A stretch of DNA of 64,000 nt from Thermomonas sp. (GCA_016720345.1 JADKKV010000002.1:124001-188000); one strand, 5' to 3'; positions 48,047 through 63,768 are shown, counted from the first letter of the stretch. Program-made: numbers and translations. Notes: a model not told the origin generated them from the letters alone.

Positions 48047-48550
48047 ATGACCCACGATCCCATGCAGGAAGCCAACGAAGCGGCCTTCGATACGCCGCCG
48101 ACCGACGAAACCGAGGCGCTGCGCGCCGAACTCGAGCAACTGAAGGCGCAATCCCTGCTGGAGCGCGCCGACCTCGAGAACCAGCGCAAGCGCATGGCCC
48201 GCGAAGTGGAGATGGCGCGCAAGTTCGCCAACGAGCGCCTGCTCGGCGACCTGCTGCCGGTGCTCGACAGCCTGGAAGCCGGCCTGGCCGCGGCACCCGC
48301 CGACGACCCGCTGCGCGCCGGCCTCGAGCTGACCCAGCGCCAGCTGGTGCGGGTCGCCGAGATCAACGGCCTGGTCGCGGTGATGCCCGCCGCGGGCGAC
48401 GCCTTCGACCCGGAACGCCACCAGGCGATGAGCATGATCGACGCCGACGGCATTGCGCCGGGCGCGGTCGCGCAGACCTTCCAGAAGGGCTACCTGCTCA
48501 ACGACCGCCTGCTGCGCCCGGCCATGGTCGTGGTCGCGCGCCAGGACTGA
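48047..48550 (+). CDS. grpE: Nucleotide exchange factor GrpE
   Basis: A 167-residue co-chaperone that releases ADP from DnaK. It has an N-terminal acidic region, a long coiled coil ([40 protein letters not shown]) and the C-terminal beta domain ([40 protein letters not shown]). Preceded by a sigma-32-type promoter. Confidence 0.96.
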   Translation: MTHDPMQEANEAAFDTPPTDETEALRAELEQLKAQSLLERADLENQRKRMAREVEMARKFANERLLGDLLPVLDSLEAGLAAAPADDPLRAGLELTQRQLVRVAEINGLVAVMPAAGDAFDPERHQAMSMIDADGIAPGAVAQTFQKGYLLNDRLLRPAMVVVARQD

Positions 48551-48569
48551 ACGACCCGCAGCCGCGGCA

Positions 48570-48597
48570 CTTGAAGCCGCACGCGGCAACCCCACAT
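48570..48597 (+). promoter_or_regulatory. Second sigma-32-type promoter, before dnaK
   Basis: CTTGAA (48570-48575) and CCCCACAT (48590-48597) with a 14-bp spacer, one mismatch from the CCCCATNT consensus, about 55 nt before the dnaK start. Confidence 0.6.
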
Positions 48598-48650
48598 CGC
48601 GGACATCGGCGCACGGCGCCCCCGCCATCCAGATCGAAGAGGACACACAC

Positions 48651-50576
<1,926 letters not shown>

Positions 50577-50602
50577 TCGCGCGAGCGGCGGGACCCATGC
50601 AG

Positions 50603-50625
50603 CGGGCAGGCCAGTGGTCTGCCCG
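50603..50625 (+). terminator. Attenuating hairpin between dnaK and dnaJ
   Basis: CGGGCAG (50603-50609) pairs with CTGCCCG (50619-50625) across 9 nt. It lies 27 nt before dnaJ. Without a T-run it probably reduces or stabilises rather than stops transcription, which would fit lower DnaJ than DnaK levels. Confidence 0.4.
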
Positions 50626-50652
50626 TTGCCGTGAAGGAAGCAGGCAAGGCCG

Positions 50653-51780
50653 ATGAGCAAACGCGACTACTACGAAGTGCTGGGCGTGGCCCGCAATGCC
50701 AGCGACGAGGAGGTCAAGAAGGCCTACCGTCGCAGCGCGATGAAGCACCACCCGGACCGCAACCCCGGCGACAAGGGCGCCGAGGCCGCGTTCAAGGAAT
50801 GCAAGGAAGCCTATGAAGTGCTGAGCGACGGCGGCAAGCGCCGCCTGTACGACCAGCACGGCCACGCCGCGTTCGAGCACGGCATGGGTGGCGGCAACGC
50901 CGGCCCCGGTTTCCACGACGTCGGCGACATCTTCGGCGACATCTTCGGCAACATCTTCGGCGGCGGCGGCGGGCGCCAGGCCCCGCGCCGCGGCGCCGAT
51001 GTCGGCTACGTGATGGAACTGGACCTCGAGGAGGCCGTCGCCGGCATCGAGAAGCGGATCGAGATCCCCTCCCTGGCCGAGTGCCAGCCGTGCAAGGGCA
51101 GCGGTTCGGCGGACGGCAAGATCGACACCTGCGGCACCTGCCACGGCCGCGGCCAGGTGCGCATGCAGCGCGGGCCGTTCGCGATGCAGGCGCCATGCCC
51201 GCATTGCGGCGGCAGCGGCAAGGCGATCGCCAACCCGTGCCAGACCTGCGATGGCGCCGGCCGCGTCGAGGAAGACAAGACCCTGTCGGTGAAGATCCCG
51301 GCCGGCGTGGACAACGGCGACCGCATCCGGTTGGCGGGCGAAGGCGAGGCCGGCCCTGCCGGCAGCCCACCGGGCGACCTCTACGTGGAGGTGCGCGTGC
51401 GCCCGCATCCGATCTTCGAGCGCGACGGCGACGACCTGCATTGCGAGGTGCCGATCCGGATCTCGCAGGCCGCGCTGGGCGACATCGTGCGGGTACCCAC
51501 CCTGGGTGGCGAGGTCGAATTGCGGATCCCCGCGGAGACCCAGAGCGGCAGGGTGTTCCGGCTGCGCGACCGCGGCGTCAAGTCCGTGCGCAGCCGCGCA
51601 CCCGGCGACCTGTACTGCAAGGTCGCGGTGGAAACCCCGGTCAACCTCACCCCCGAGCAGCGCACCTTGCTGGAGCAGTTCGAGGCGAGCTTCACCGGTG
51701 AGGATGCGCGCCGGCATTCGCCGAAGTCCGCGACATTCCTTGACGGGGTTCGCGGTTTCTGGGACCGGATGGTGTCCTGA
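50653..51780 (+). CDS. dnaJ: Chaperone protein DnaJ
   Basis: A 375-residue Hsp40. J domain with HPD at residues 33-35 ([11 protein letters not shown]), a Gly/Phe-rich region ([16 protein letters not shown]), four zinc-finger repeats ([32 protein letters not shown]) and the C-terminal substrate domain. It stimulates DnaK ATPase and delivers clients. Full length for type I DnaJ. Confidence 0.98.
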   Translation: MSKRDYYEVLGVARNASDEEVKKAYRRSAMKHHPDRNPGDKGAEAAFKECKEAYEVLSDGGKRRLYDQHGHAAFEHGMGGGNAGPGFHDVGDIFGDIFGNIFGGGGGRQAPRRGADVGYVMELDLEEAVAGIEKRIEIPSLAECQPCKGSGSADGKIDTCGTCHGRGQVRMQRGPFAMQAPCPHCGGSGKAIANPCQTCDGAGRVEEDKTLSVKIPAGVDNGDRIRLAGEGEAGPAGSPPGDLYVEVRVRPHPIFERDGDDLHCEVPIRISQAALGDIVRVPTLGGEVELRIPAETQSGRVFRLRDRGVKSVRSRAPGDLYCKVAVETPVNLTPEQRTLLEQFEASFTGEDARRHSPKSATFLDGVRGFWDRMVS

Positions 51781-51785
51781 GCGGT

Positions 51786-51803
51786 GCTGCATTCGTTTGC
51801 AGC
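51786..51803 (+). terminator. Hairpin after dnaJ
   Basis: GCTGCA-TTCGTT-TGCAGC with outer GCGG/CCGC pairing (51781-51810). There is no T-run; likely end of the chaperone operon but termination efficiency is uncertain. Confidence 0.45.
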
Positions 51804-51817
51804 AGGCCGCGCTGTGT

Positions 51818-51848
51818 CGAAACATGACCGCTGTCAACGAAATGTGAC
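51818..51848 (+). promoter_or_regulatory. Direct repeats upstream of the DUF1631 gene
   Basis: CGAAACATGAC (51818-51828) and CGAAATGTGAC (51838-51848) are 9 of 11 identical and start 20 bp apart, two helical turns. Within them TGTCA (51832-51836) and TGTGA (51843-51847) lie 11 bp apart, the spacing of a PhoB box. It is a plausible binding site for a regulator of the DUF1631 gene starting at 51898. Confidence 0.4.
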
Positions 51849-51897
51849 GTAGCTGGGCATAGGCTGTAAGGTGCCGGAATCACCCTCCAGGTGCCCC

Positions 51898-54105
51898 ATG
51901 ACCTTCCGCAATCCCACTGACTTCGCCGATGCTGGCCGCACGGATCCCGGCCTGCTGCTGGATGCCCTGCAGAAGCAGGCGATCGAACGCGTGGTGCCTG
52001 CGCTCGACCGCGCCCTCGGGCGGGTCGACGATTACCTGTTCGACCGCAGCCAGAGCGGCAACGACAACCTCGGCCTGACCGCGCTGCGCGACCTGCGGCG
52101 GGTCCGCTCGCAGATCGCGCAGCGCTTCGAGCAGGCACTGATCAGCGGATTCCGCGCCCTGCGCGACCCGCGCGCGGCCAGCGCCATGCTTGGCGAGCAT
52201 TCCGGCCTCAGCCTGCTGTCGGAAGACGCGCTGGAAGAGCAACTGGCCAACGAGCAACTGGCGGAAAGCATGTCGCGCATGCATGCGCCGAGCCTGGAGC
52301 TGCTGGGCAAGCGCATCGCCCACGTGCTTGGTCGCGACGAACTCAAGGCCACCGACAACCCGCTGGCGCCGGCGTTCATCGCAGCCGCCATGCGCAAGGC
52401 CGTGGAGGCCGCCGAGGTGGATCCCGGCGTGCGCATCGTGGTCTTCAAATTCTTCGAGCGCGAACTGGCGAATGCGCTGGCGCACGCGTACGAGCGCAGC
52501 AATACGCTGTTGGTTGCCGCAGGCGTGCTGCCGCAGTTGCGTGCCACCAGCAAGGCCGAGGCGATGCCTGCAGCCGCGCTGCCCGGCGAGGCGGCAGACG
52601 CCACCGGCGGGTCCGGTCATGGCCAGCCGGGTGGCGGCGCCGCAACGCCCGCAATGCAGCCAAACCCCGCCGACCAGGCCATGTTCGCCAGCATGCTGGG
52701 CCTGCTGCAGGGCTGGCGCGGGGCGATGGGACCGATGGCCGGGCAGGGTGGCACCGGCCCGGCGGTCACCCTGGGTTCGAATGAACTGGTGACGATCCTG
52801 TCGCTGCTGCAGCGCGACCTGCCGGCGCAACTGCAGCTCGCCCATCGCAACCAGGAACACCCGCTCGCCGTGCAGATCCGCCAGGAGGTGGTGGAGGGCG
52901 CGCGCAAGCTCGGGGTGGAGAGCGACAACCTGCAACTGGATGGACTCGACGAAGACGCGGTGGACCTGGTCGCGCTGCTGTTCGACGTGCTGCTCGACGG
53001 TCCGCAGTTCGACACCGACGTCCGCCGCAAGATCGGCCGCATGCTGGTGCCGTACGTCAAGGTCGCGGTGAAGGACCGCCGCATGTTCATGTTCAAGGAA
53101 CATCCGGCGCGGCGCCTGCTGAACACCGTCGCCGAAGCCTGCGAAGGCAACCGTGGCGAGGCGCCGCAGGAACGCGAGCTGCTCGGCCACGTCGACAGCA
53201 CCATCAACCGCCTGGTCGCCGAGTTCAACGAGGACGTGGCGATCTTCGAGACCCTCGAGTCCGAACTGCGCTCCTACATGGCGCAGCATCGCAAGCGCTT
53301 CGAGCTGGCCGAGAAGCGCGCCGCGGAAGCCCAGCGCGGCCGCGAACGCCTCGAGCAGGCGCGCAGCTCGATCAATGCCGAACTCTCGCAGCACCGCGGC
53401 GAACGCGAACTGCCGGCGGTGATGGACGAATTCCTGACCCGCTACGCCTCCCACCACCTCACACAGGTCGTGCTGCGCGACGGCCACGGCTCGCCGCGCC
53501 ACGAGGACGCGATGCGCGCGGTCGACGACCTGCTGGTCGCGTTCGACTACGCCGAACTGCGCGCGCCGGTGGAAGAGCTGCCGCAGCTGCCACGTGAGCA
53601 GTTCGAGGCCATCCTCGCCAGCTCCGGCTGCACCGGCGACGCCGCCCGCGGCGCGATCGAGTCGCTGCGGGAAGCCCTGGTGCTGCTTTCCGGTGGCGAA
53701 CACGCCGCAGACATCGCGATCCGCATGCCCGAGCAGCAGGTGTCGCCGGAACCCGTGGCCGCGCCCGAGGCGGAGGCGGTGCTGGAGATCGTGGCCGGCA
53801 CCGACAAGCTCGACTTCGACGGCAGCGTGCTCGACCGCATGCGCAAGCTGCAGGTCGGCAGCTGGATCCAGCTGCAGACGTCGCCGGAACGGGTGGAGCC
53901 GGCCAAGGTCTCGTGGATCAGTCCGATCTCCGGGCGCCTGCTGCTGGTCAACCGCCGCGGCATCCGCGTGCTGGTGGCGTCCGCGGTGGAACTGGCGGCG
54001 ATGGAGAAGCTCGGCAAGGTCTCGCTGCGCGACGGCGAAACGCCGTTCGAGGACGCGATGCAGCAGGTCGCAAGCAGGCTGAAGAGCGCAGCCAACCAGG
54101 CCTGA
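51898..54105 (+). CDS. DUF1631 family protein
   Basis: A 735-residue cytoplasmic protein of the DUF1631 family (sometimes misannotated as thymidine phosphorylase). The ATG at 51898 follows a CCAGG site. It is largely helical and charged (EQLANEQLAESMSRMHAPSL, LAPAFIAAAMRKAVEAAEVD, FFERELANALAHAYERSN), has a flexible Ala/Gly/Pro part near residues 225-275, coiled-coil around AEKRAAEAQRGRERLEQARS, and a C-terminal beta-rich part (VGSWIQLQTSPERVEPAKVS, GRLLLVNRRGIRVLVASAVE) resembling PilZ-like folds. Function unknown; a second-messenger-related role is only a suggestion from that C-terminus. Confidence 0.82.
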   Translation: MTFRNPTDFADAGRTDPGLLLDALQKQAIERVVPALDRALGRVDDYLFDRSQSGNDNLGLTALRDLRRVRSQIAQRFEQALISGFRALRDPRAASAMLGEHSGLSLLSEDALEEQLANEQLAESMSRMHAPSLELLGKRIAHVLGRDELKATDNPLAPAFIAAAMRKAVEAAEVDPGVRIVVFKFFERELANALAHAYERSNTLLVAAGVLPQLRATSKAEAMPAAALPGEAADATGGSGHGQPGGGAATPAMQPNPADQAMFASMLGLLQGWRGAMGPMAGQGGTGPAVTLGSNELVTILSLLQRDLPAQLQLAHRNQEHPLAVQIRQEVVEGARKLGVESDNLQLDGLDEDAVDLVALLFDVLLDGPQFDTDVRRKIGRMLVPYVKVAVKDRRMFMFKEHPARRLLNTVAEACEGNRGEAPQERELLGHVDSTINRLVAEFNEDVAIFETLESELRSYMAQHRKRFELAEKRAAEAQRGRERLEQARSSINAELSQHRGERELPAVMDEFLTRYASHHLTQVVLRDGHGSPRHEDAMRAVDDLLVAFDYAELRAPVEELPQLPREQFEAILASSGCTGDAARGAIESLREALVLLSGGEHAADIAIRMPEQQVSPEPVAAPEAEAVLEIVAGTDKLDFDGSVLDRMRKLQVGSWIQLQTSPERVEPAKVSWISPISGRLLLVNRRGIRVLVASAVELAAMEKLGKVSLRDGETPFEDAMQQVASRLKSAANQA

Positions 54106-54128
54106 CCGGACGCAGGCATGCGCGCCGC

Positions 54129-54157
54129 TTGTCGGCGCGCGCCGCCGCCGCTAGCCT
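54129..54157 (+). promoter_or_regulatory. Promoter of dapB predicting a leaderless transcript
   Basis: TTGTCG (54129-54134) and TAGCCT (54152-54157) are 17 bp apart; the -10 ends 6 nt before the ATG at 54164. Confidence 0.5.
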
Positions 54158-54163
54158 GCGGGC

Positions 54164-54874
54164 ATGAGCGAAGCAACGATCCGACTGCTGGTGCATGGCG
54201 GCAACGGCCGCATGGGCCAGGCCCTGCAGCGGCTGGGCGATGCAACCGCGGGCTGCCGGGTGATCGCCGCGGTCTCGCGCCAGGCCGGGGCGCGGGTCGT
54301 CGAGGGCATCCCGCAGTTCGCGGCCAGCGAACTCGCCGGCGTCCCCGAATTCGATGTCGCGATCGATTTCAGCCTGCCGCAGGGCTTCGACGCGGTCCTC
54401 GGCCTGTGCCTGTCCCGCGGCAAGCCGCTGGTGTCGGGCACCACCGGGCTGTCGACGCAGCAGCTTGCCGCGCTCGACGCCGCCGCCGGCACCATCGCGG
54501 TGGCGTGGGCCAGCAATTTCAGCCTCGGGGTCGCGCTGCTGCACGAGCTCGTCGAGCGTGCCGCGCGCGCGCTGCCGGGCTGGGACTGCGACATCGTCGA
54601 AACGCACCACGTGCGCAAGCTCGACGCCCCCTCCGGTACCGCGCTGACGCTGGGTGCCGCGGCCGCGCAGGGCGGCGCCAGCCCGCGCTATGCCTCGATC
54701 CGCGCCGGCGACATCGTCGGCGAGCACCTGGTGCAGTTCGCCACCGCCGGCGAGCGCATCGAGCTGGTCCATCGCGCAAGCAACCGCGACATCTTCGCCC
54801 GCGGCGCACTGCACGTTGCGCGCGCGATCCACGGCCGCGCAGCCGGGCGCCACCGCATCGCCGACCTGCTCTGA
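54164..54874 (+). CDS. dapB: 4-Hydroxy-tetrahydrodipicolinate reductase
   Basis: A 236-residue NAD(P)H enzyme of lysine and diaminopimelate synthesis. The nucleotide motif is [60 protein letters not shown] and the substrate motif [19 protein letters not shown] with [12 protein letters not shown] near the end complete the family pattern. It is slightly shorter than E. coli DapB (273). It stands just upstream of carAB. Confidence 0.96.
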   Translation: MSEATIRLLVHGGNGRMGQALQRLGDATAGCRVIAAVSRQAGARVVEGIPQFAASELAGVPEFDVAIDFSLPQGFDAVLGLCLSRGKPLVSGTTGLSTQQLAALDAAAGTIAVAWASNFSLGVALLHELVERAARALPGWDCDIVETHHVRKLDAPSGTALTLGAAAAQGGASPRYASIRAGDIVGEHLVQFATAGERIELVHRASNRDIFARGALHVARAIHGRAAGRHRIADLL

Positions 54875-54986
54875 AGCTGGCGCAGGCAGGCACGACCCCG
54901 TACAATTCCCGCTCGCCCGATACCCCAGCTCCGAACCGGCCCCCGCCGCTTCGGCGCTTTTCTGCAACCTGACGCAGGCGAATCCC

Positions 54987-56138
<1,152 letters not shown>

Positions 56139-56139
56139 G

Positions 56140-59375
<3,236 letters not shown>

Positions 59376-59379
<4 letters not shown>

Positions 59380-59855
59380 GCCGTGCCCCGATCACCTCCA
59401 AGGGCGCGCGCCGCCTGCGCGCCGAACTCGATGAACTGAAGTCGGTCAAGCGGCCGGCGGTGATCCTTGCGATCGCCGAGGCGCGCGCCCACGGCGACCT
59501 CAAGGAAAACGCCGAATACCACGCCGCGCGCGAACAGCAGGGCTTCATCGAGGGCCGCATCAAGCACCTGGAAGGCGAGCTGTCGCATGCGCACGTGATC
59601 GACATCGCCACCCTTACCGCCGGCGACCGGGTGGTATTCGGCGCCACCGTGCAACTGGCCGACGCCGAGACCGACGAGGAGCGCACCTACCAGATCGTCG
59701 GCGACCTCGAGGCCGACATCAAGCTGGGCCTGATCGCGATCTCCTCGCCGGTGGCCCGCGCGCTGATCGGCAAGCACGAGGGCGACGTGATCACCATCGA
59801 GGCACCGGCCGGCACCCGCGAATACGAGATCGTCTCGGTCAAGTACCTGGACTGA
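59376..59855 (+). CDS. greA: Transcription elongation factor GreA
   Basis: A 159-residue factor that reactivates backtracked RNA polymerase. It begins in an ATGA overlap with carB ([20 protein letters not shown]). The coiled-coil tip carries the acidic residues in [20 protein letters not shown]; the C-terminal domain has [24 protein letters not shown]-like [20 protein letters not shown] and [14 protein letters not shown]. Confidence 0.97.
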
Positions 59856-59859
59856 GCCG

Positions 59860-60813
59860 GTGCCGCGGCTGACGCTGCTGTTGCCGGCGACGAGCCGCTT
59901 CGCGGGTGCAGCGTTGCCCACGGCGCTGGCGCGCGCGCTGGGCCGCGCGGACCGCATCCACGCGGACGCCGGCGAGCAGGCGCAGCTGGCCCGGCAGTTC
60001 CGGCTGCTGCCGGATCGCTGGCCGCACGCGGCGCTGGCCCGTGCCGCCGATGCCGGCGTCGACGACGCGACGCCGCATGCGTGGCTGCGCGCCGACCCGG
60101 CGTACATCCGTCCCGACATCAACGGCGCGCGCCTGCTGGCGATCGGCCACACGCTCGGCATCGACCAGACCGACGTCGATGCCTTGTTGCCGGCGCTGCG
60201 TCCGCTGTTCGGCGATGCCGGTTTCACCCTGGACGCCGCGCACCCGTCGCGCTGGTACCTGCGCCTCCCGCGCGAGGCCCGCTTGCCCGGGTTCGCGTCA
60301 CCCGAGGCCGCGCTGGGCGAGGACGTGTTCGAGCATGACGCCTTCGCCACCGCCGGCAACGACGCCGATGCCCGTCGCTGGCGCGTGCTGGCCAGCGAGG
60401 CGCAGGTGCTCCTGCACAACCACCCGCACAACGCAGCGCGCGCAGCCGCCGGCAGGGTGCCGATCAATGCCCTGTGGTTCTGGGGTGGCGGCGTCTTGCC
60501 CGACGCCATCGCGGGCGCTGCGCCGACGCTGTATTCCGACGATCCGCTACTGCACGGCATCGCACGCGTCGGCAGGCTGCAGGCCATGCCGCTGGACGAT
60601 TTCGCGAATGCCGATGGCGAGGCACTGGTCGACCTGCGCGGCGCACGGGATCCACGTGCACTGCTCGAACGCTGGCTGCCGCCGGTCATCGACGCGGTGC
60701 CGAAGCGCGAAGTCGCGCTCGATTTCGCCGACGGCGCGCAGTTCGTGCTGCGCGCCAGCCAGCGCTGGCGGTTCTGGCGCAGCCCGCTCGCATCGCTGGC
60801 CCCGCGGGGATGA
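59860..60813 (+). CDS. Phosphoglycerate mutase-like conserved protein
   Basis: A 317-residue protein with a GTG start 4 bp after greA. In xanthomonads the gene between greA and recJ is usually annotated as a (putative) phosphoglycerate mutase-related protein, and I follow that only loosely: I see LARADPAYIRPDINGARLLA-like WLRADPAYIRPDINGARLLA, HPSRWYLRLP, EAQVLLHNHPHNAARAAAGR and ALWFWGGGVLP, but no phosphatase or mutase catalytic motif that I can name. It lies 4 bp before recJ, so probably the same transcript. Function unproven. Confidence 0.6.
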   Translation: MPRLTLLLPATSRFAGAALPTALARALGRADRIHADAGEQAQLARQFRLLPDRWPHAALARAADAGVDDATPHAWLRADPAYIRPDINGARLLAIGHTLGIDQTDVDALLPALRPLFGDAGFTLDAAHPSRWYLRLPREARLPGFASPEAALGEDVFEHDAFATAGNDADARRWRVLASEAQVLLHNHPHNAARAAAGRVPINALWFWGGGVLPDAIAGAAPTLYSDDPLLHGIARVGRLQAMPLDDFANADGEALVDLRGARDPRALLERWLPPVIDAVPKREVALDFADGAQFVLRASQRWRFWRSPLASLAPRG

Positions 60814-60817
60814 CCGC

Positions 60818-62506
60818 ATGAGCGCCCAACGCCGCATCGTTCGCCGCACGGCGGTGGCGCCGGCAGGCGACTGGCCCGCGCACTGGCCACCGCTGCTGCA
60901 ACGGGTCCACGCCGCGCGCGGCAGCACCGATGCGCAGCAGGCGCTGCCGCGGCTGGCCGACCTGCTGCCGTTCCAGGGCATGTCCGGGATCGATGCCGCG
61001 GTGGACCTGTTGCAGGACGCGATCGCCCGCGACGCGCACATCGTGGTGGTCGGCGACTTCGACTGCGACGGCGCCACCGCCTGCGCGGTCGGCGTGCGCG
61101 GCCTGCGCATGCTCGGCGCGACGCGTGTCTCGCATGCGGTGCCGAACCGCATCGTGCATGGCTACGGCATGACCCCGGGACTGGTCGAGGAACTGGCGGG
61201 CCTGCAGCCCGACCTGCTGGTCACCGTCGACCACGGGATCGCCTGCCACGCCGGGATCGCAGCGGCGAAGGCACGCGGCTGGCAGGTGCTGGTGACCGAC
61301 CACCACCTTCCCGGCAGCACGCTGCCCGACGCGGATGCCATCGTCGATCCCAACCAGCCCGGCGACACCTTCGCCAGCAAGGCGATGGCCGGCGTCGGGG
61401 TGATCTTCTACCTGCTGCTGGCATTGCGTGCCCGCCGCGGGGTGGCCGCGGACCTCGCCTCGCTGCTGGACCTGGTGGCGGTCGGCACGGTCGCGGACAT
61501 GGTGGCGCTGGACGCCAACAACCGCGCGCTGGTGGGCGCCGGCCTGCGCCGGCTGCGCGCGGGGCAGGGCTGTGCTGGCTTGCGCGCACTGATCGAGGTG
61601 TCAGGGCGCGATGCCGCGAGCCTCGGCACCACCGACATCGGCTATGCGATCGGCCCGCGCATCAACGCCGCCGGCCGGCTGGAGGACATGGGCATCGGCA
61701 TCGAATGCCTGCTCGCCGACGACATCGGCCGCGCGCGCGCGCTGGCGGCGGTCCTGCACGCCATCAACCAGGAACGCCGCGGCGTGCAGCAGCAAATGAC
61801 CGAGGAGGCGGAGACGGCGCTGCAGCAGGCGGCAGGGGATCCGTCGCCGGCGGTCAGCCTGTTCGATCCGGACTGGCATCCGGGGGTGGTCGGGCTGGTC
61901 GCGTCGAAGCTGAAGGAACGCCTGCACCGCCCGGCCATCGCCTTCGCGCCGGTGGAGCCAGGCAGCGCCATGCTGCGCGGGTCCGCGCGCTCGATTCCCG
62001 GCTTCCACGTCCGCGATGCGCTGGCCCTGGTCGACGCCCGCCACCCCGGCCTGATCCAGCGCTTCGGCGGGCATGCGATGGCTGCCGGCCTGAGCCTGGC
62101 GCGCGCCGACCTGCCGGCCTTTCGCGAGGCGTTCGTGCAGGTCGCCCGCGAGACGCTGACGACCGACATGCTGACCGACACCCTGCACAGCGACGGCGCG
62201 CTGGAAGCGGGCGATTTCGGCATCGAAACCGCGATCGCCCTGCGCGACGGCGGCCACTGGGGACAGGGCTATCCCGAGCCACTGTTCGATGGCGAATTCG
62301 ACGTGCTTGGCTGGCGCATCGTCGGCGAGCGCCACCTCAAGCTGGAACTGGGCCTGCATGGCAAGCGCCTGAACGCCATCCACTTCGGCGGCTGGGATGG
62401 CGACGCACCGCCGTCACGCGTGCGCATCGCCTATCGGCTGGCGGCCGATGATTACCGCGGTGGCGAGGCGATCCAGCTGATAGTGGTACATCGGGAACCG
62501 GTCTGA
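60818..62506 (+). CDS. recJ: Single-stranded-DNA-specific exonuclease RecJ
   Basis: A 562-residue 5'-3' ssDNA exonuclease of the DHH family. Motifs: VVVGDFDCDGATACAVGVRG (I/II), LLVTVDHGIACHAGI, VLVTDHHLPGSTLPDADAIV (DHH), TVADMVALDANNR and the DHHA1 end GSARSIPGFHVRDALALVDA with RFGGHAMAAGLSL. It acts in recombination and repair. Start at 60818 (MSAQ), 4 bp after the upstream gene. Confidence 0.97.
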   Translation: MSAQRRIVRRTAVAPAGDWPAHWPPLLQRVHAARGSTDAQQALPRLADLLPFQGMSGIDAAVDLLQDAIARDAHIVVVGDFDCDGATACAVGVRGLRMLGATRVSHAVPNRIVHGYGMTPGLVEELAGLQPDLLVTVDHGIACHAGIAAAKARGWQVLVTDHHLPGSTLPDADAIVDPNQPGDTFASKAMAGVGVIFYLLLALRARRGVAADLASLLDLVAVGTVADMVALDANNRALVGAGLRRLRAGQGCAGLRALIEVSGRDAASLGTTDIGYAIGPRINAAGRLEDMGIGIECLLADDIGRARALAAVLHAINQERRGVQQQMTEEAETALQQAAGDPSPAVSLFDPDWHPGVVGLVASKLKERLHRPAIAFAPVEPGSAMLRGSARSIPGFHVRDALALVDARHPGLIQRFGGHAMAAGLSLARADLPAFREAFVQVARETLTTDMLTDTLHSDGALEAGDFGIETAIALRDGGHWGQGYPEPLFDGEFDVLGWRIVGERHLKLELGLHGKRLNAIHFGGWDGDAPPSRVRIAYRLAADDYRGGEAIQLIVVHREPV

Positions 62507-62556
62507 TACTGCGCCAGCTGGTAACATTCGCGGTCATTTCGCAGCACCCAAACGCC

Positions 62557-63685
62557 ATGATCGAACTGAATCCGATCCGCCAGCGCATCGTCGACCTGAT
62601 CGGTCGGCTGGATGCGCTCAGGGGGTTTCTTTGACTACGACGCCAAGCGCGAGCGCCTGGAAGAAGTAGAGCGCGAGCTCGAGAACCCGGACATCTGGAA
62701 CAACCCGGAACGCGCGCAGGCGCTGGGCCGGGAACGCTCGATGCTGGACAAGACCGTCAACGGCCTGCGCGAGCTGAAGGAAGGCCTGGCCGGCGGCGAC
62801 GAGCTGCTGGACCTGGCCGAGATGGAGGACGACGAGGACACCGCGCTGGCGGTGGTCGCCGACGTCGACCGCCTCGAGAAGGGCGTGGAGCAGCTGGAGT
62901 TCCAGCGCATGTTCTCCGGCAAGATGGATTCGGCGAATGCATTCGTCGACATCCAGGCCGGCGCCGGCGGCACCGAGGCCCAGGACTGGGCGGAAATGCT
63001 GCTGCGGATGTACCTGCGCTGGGCCGAAGCGCGCGGCTGGAAGACCGAGCTGATGGAAGTCAGCGGCGGCGACGTGGCCGGCATCAAGTCCGCCACCTTC
63101 CGGGTGGAGGGCGACTACGCCTACGGCTGGCTGAAGACCGAGATCGGCGTGCACCGGCTGGTGCGCAAGTCGCCGTTCGATTCCGACAACCGCCGCCACA
63201 CCAGCTTCACCAGCGTGTTCGTGTCGCCGGAAGTGGACGACGACATCGACATCGACATCAACCCGGCCGACCTCAAGACCGACGTCTACCGCTCGTCCGG
63301 CGCCGGCGGCCAGCACGTCAACAAGACCGAGTCGGCGGTACGCATCACCCACGTGCCCAGCGGCGTGGTGGTGGCCTGCCAGACCGGGCGCAGCCAGCAC
63401 CAGAACCGCGACACCGCGATGAAGATGCTGGCCGCCAAGCTGTACGAACTGGAAGTGCAGAAGCGCAACGCCGAGAAGGACGCGCTGGAAGCGACCAAGT
63501 CCGACATCGGCTGGGGCAGCCAGATCCGCAATTACGTGCTGGACCAGTCACGCATCAAGGACCTGCGCACCGGCATCGAGCGCAGCGACACCCAGAAGGT
63601 GCTGGACGGCGACCTCGACGAATTCGTGGAAGCGAGCCTGAAATCGGGGCTGGAGGCCGGCTCGAAACGCAGCGATGCTGCGTGA
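62557..63685 (+). CDS. prfB: Peptide chain release factor 2, with programmed +1 frameshift
   Basis: A 375-residue RF2 read as 62557-62631 joined to 63633-relative continuation from 62633: frame 0 gives [20 protein letters not shown] then LRGFL and a TGA at 62632-62634; skipping T62632 continues as [20 protein letters not shown]. The site AGG GGG TTT CTT TGA C has the internal Shine-Dalgarno-like AGGGGG and the slippery CTT T, as in E. coli, so RF2 controls its own synthesis. The anticodon-like SPF ([11 protein letters not shown]) and catalytic GGQ ([14 protein letters not shown]) are intact. It recognises UGA and UAA. Confidence 0.98.
62620..62635 (+). promoter_or_regulatory. prfB programmed frameshift site
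   Basis: AGGGGGTTTCTTTGAC: Shine-Dalgarno-like AGGGGG, slippery CTT, in-frame TGA followed by C, the weak-termination context. High RF2 terminates at TGA; low RF2 permits the +1 shift into the long frame. Confidence 0.95.
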
Positions 63686-63698
63686 CCCCTCCGGCTCT

Positions 63699-63768
63699 TG
63701 TGGGAGCGCCCCATGGGCGCGATCCTGCAACCGGCTTCCTGGTTTCGCGCCCATGGGGCGCTCCTACA
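63699..63768. repeat. REP-type palindromic extragenic repeat before lysS
   Basis: Two 24-nt arms, 63699-63722 and 63745-63768, are inverted copies differing at one position (TGTGGGAGCG.. versus TGTAGGAGCG..), with a 22-nt loop. The GTAGGAGCGCCCCATGGGCG type is common between genes of xanthomonads and pseudomonads. It separates prfB from lysS and could act as a terminator-like hairpin. Confidence 0.85.

Noticed and set aside
62612-63685. prfB starting at the internal ATG at 62612 without frameshift
   Set aside because: The frame-0 start at 62557 gives the conserved RF2 N-terminus and the exact programmed frameshift site, so the joined reading is right.
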